A stretch of 5,303 nucleotides of DNA from Thermoplasmata archaeon. Its GTDB lineage: Archaea > Thermoplasmatota > Thermoplasmata > Thermoplasmatales > Thermoplasmataceae. Below the pieces are notes generated by a model, which was not told where the DNA came from, made no database searches, and saw nothing but the letters and a program-made list of their open reading frames with translations. The translations under genes were made by a program, and so were the position numbers. The stretch is taken from assembly GCA_021845325.1 (NCBI GenBank), contig JAKBRR010000151.1, positions 1-5,303 on the forward strand, read 5' to 3'. How positions within the stretch are numbered: position 1 is the first letter of the stretch; each line of letters begins with the position of its first letter. Shown here in pieces: positions 5,056 to 5,303 of this stretch.

Positions 5056-5303
5056 ATTATCGTTATCAATAATCTTAGAAAAGTATATTCTGATCATAAC
5101 GTAGCGCTGAAAGATATAAGTGCAGAAATGTCCGCAAGAATTACCACAATCATCGGGAGAAACGGGGCAGGAAAGACAACTCTTCTTAGAATTCTTTCAA
5201 CGCAGCTCATGCCAACTTCGGGAAAGGCCACAATCTTCGGTCTGGACGTTGTTCATCAGGCAAAGGAAATTAGAAAGAGAATTGTGAGTATTCCGCAGGA
5301 GGC
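5056..5303 (+). CDS. ABC transporter ATP-binding protein, N-terminal part
   Basis: This is the first 82 codons of an ABC ATPase cut by the right edge of the window. With ATT read as Met the protein begins [20 protein letters not shown], the standard N-terminal strand and A-loop (Y11) of ABC-2/DrrA-like ATPases. Walker A is GRNGAGKTT at 34-42, with R in place of the usual P, a tolerated variant. The Q-loop glutamine is Q81 in IVSIPQE, unlike the other ATPase in this window. Signature and Walker B lie beyond the edge. A TAA at 5053-5055 closes the frame just upstream. No ATG, GTG or TTG occurs before ATG 5128, which would remove the whole first strand and A-loop. The start is therefore probably ATT 5056, unless the base is a sequencing error or mutation. 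Permease genes would be expected to follow. The substrate is unknown. Confidence 0.85.
   Translation, partial: MIVINNLRKVYSDHNVALKDISAEMSARITTIIGRNGAGKTTLLRILSTQLMPTSGKATIFGLDVVHQAKEIRKRIVSIPQE

Noticed and set aside
5128..5303. ATG 5128 as the start of the last ABC ATPase
   Set aside because: It would delete the first strand and A-loop that are clearly encoded upstream, leaving only nine residues before Walker A.

Overview
The window reads as a piece of an archaeal chromosome, most likely from the Thermoplasmatales or a close relative. This is an inference from style, not from a database match. The genome is AT-rich and gene-dense. TATA-like boxes lie about 25 bases upstream of start codons, so the first genes of transcription units look leaderless or nearly so. 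Internal genes carry Shine-Dalgarno sites of the GAGGTGA type. The proteins also fit: an archaeal-looking carbamate kinase, a DUF981-type membrane protein and wHTH/ABC cassettes. The species cannot be fixed from sequence alone.

Layout. Bases 2-163 (+) hold the end of a gene that starts outside the window; its last 53 residues look like a winged-helix segment. It converges with a complete carbamate kinase gene (arcC, 158-1090, minus), and the two stop codons share the palindrome TCATGA. arcC appears to start at TTG 1090, not at the farther ATG 1120, because a TATA box at 1121-1135 places the transcription start downstream of that ATG.

Bases 3808 to 1176 (minus) form a tight four-gene operon: ABC ATPase, ABC-2-like permease, a second six-helix membrane protein, and a winged-helix regulator. 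Consecutive genes overlap by 1, 4 and 8 bases. This looks like a self-contained export system that carries its own regulator as the last gene. It is divergent from a small zinc-ribbon protein gene (3921-4178, plus). The 112-bp gap between them holds a TATA box for each side and, between the boxes, a perfect 7-bp-arm palindrome plus a wider 8-bp inverted repeat. These are good candidates for the regulator's operators.

Further right on the plus strand is a DUF981-like six-helix membrane protein (4273-4929) with its own promoter and a T-rich terminator. The window ends in the first 82 codons of a second ABC ATPase. That gene has no ATG, GTG or TTG where its N-terminus should begin. The best-placed start is ATT at 5056, preceded by a Shine-Dalgarno-like AGGTGG.

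Nothing here is clearly a mobile element, CRISPR array or RNA gene. The most distinctive items are the compact, probably autoregulated ABC operon with its unrecognised membrane partner, the palindrome-rich divergent control region, and the apparent ATT start.
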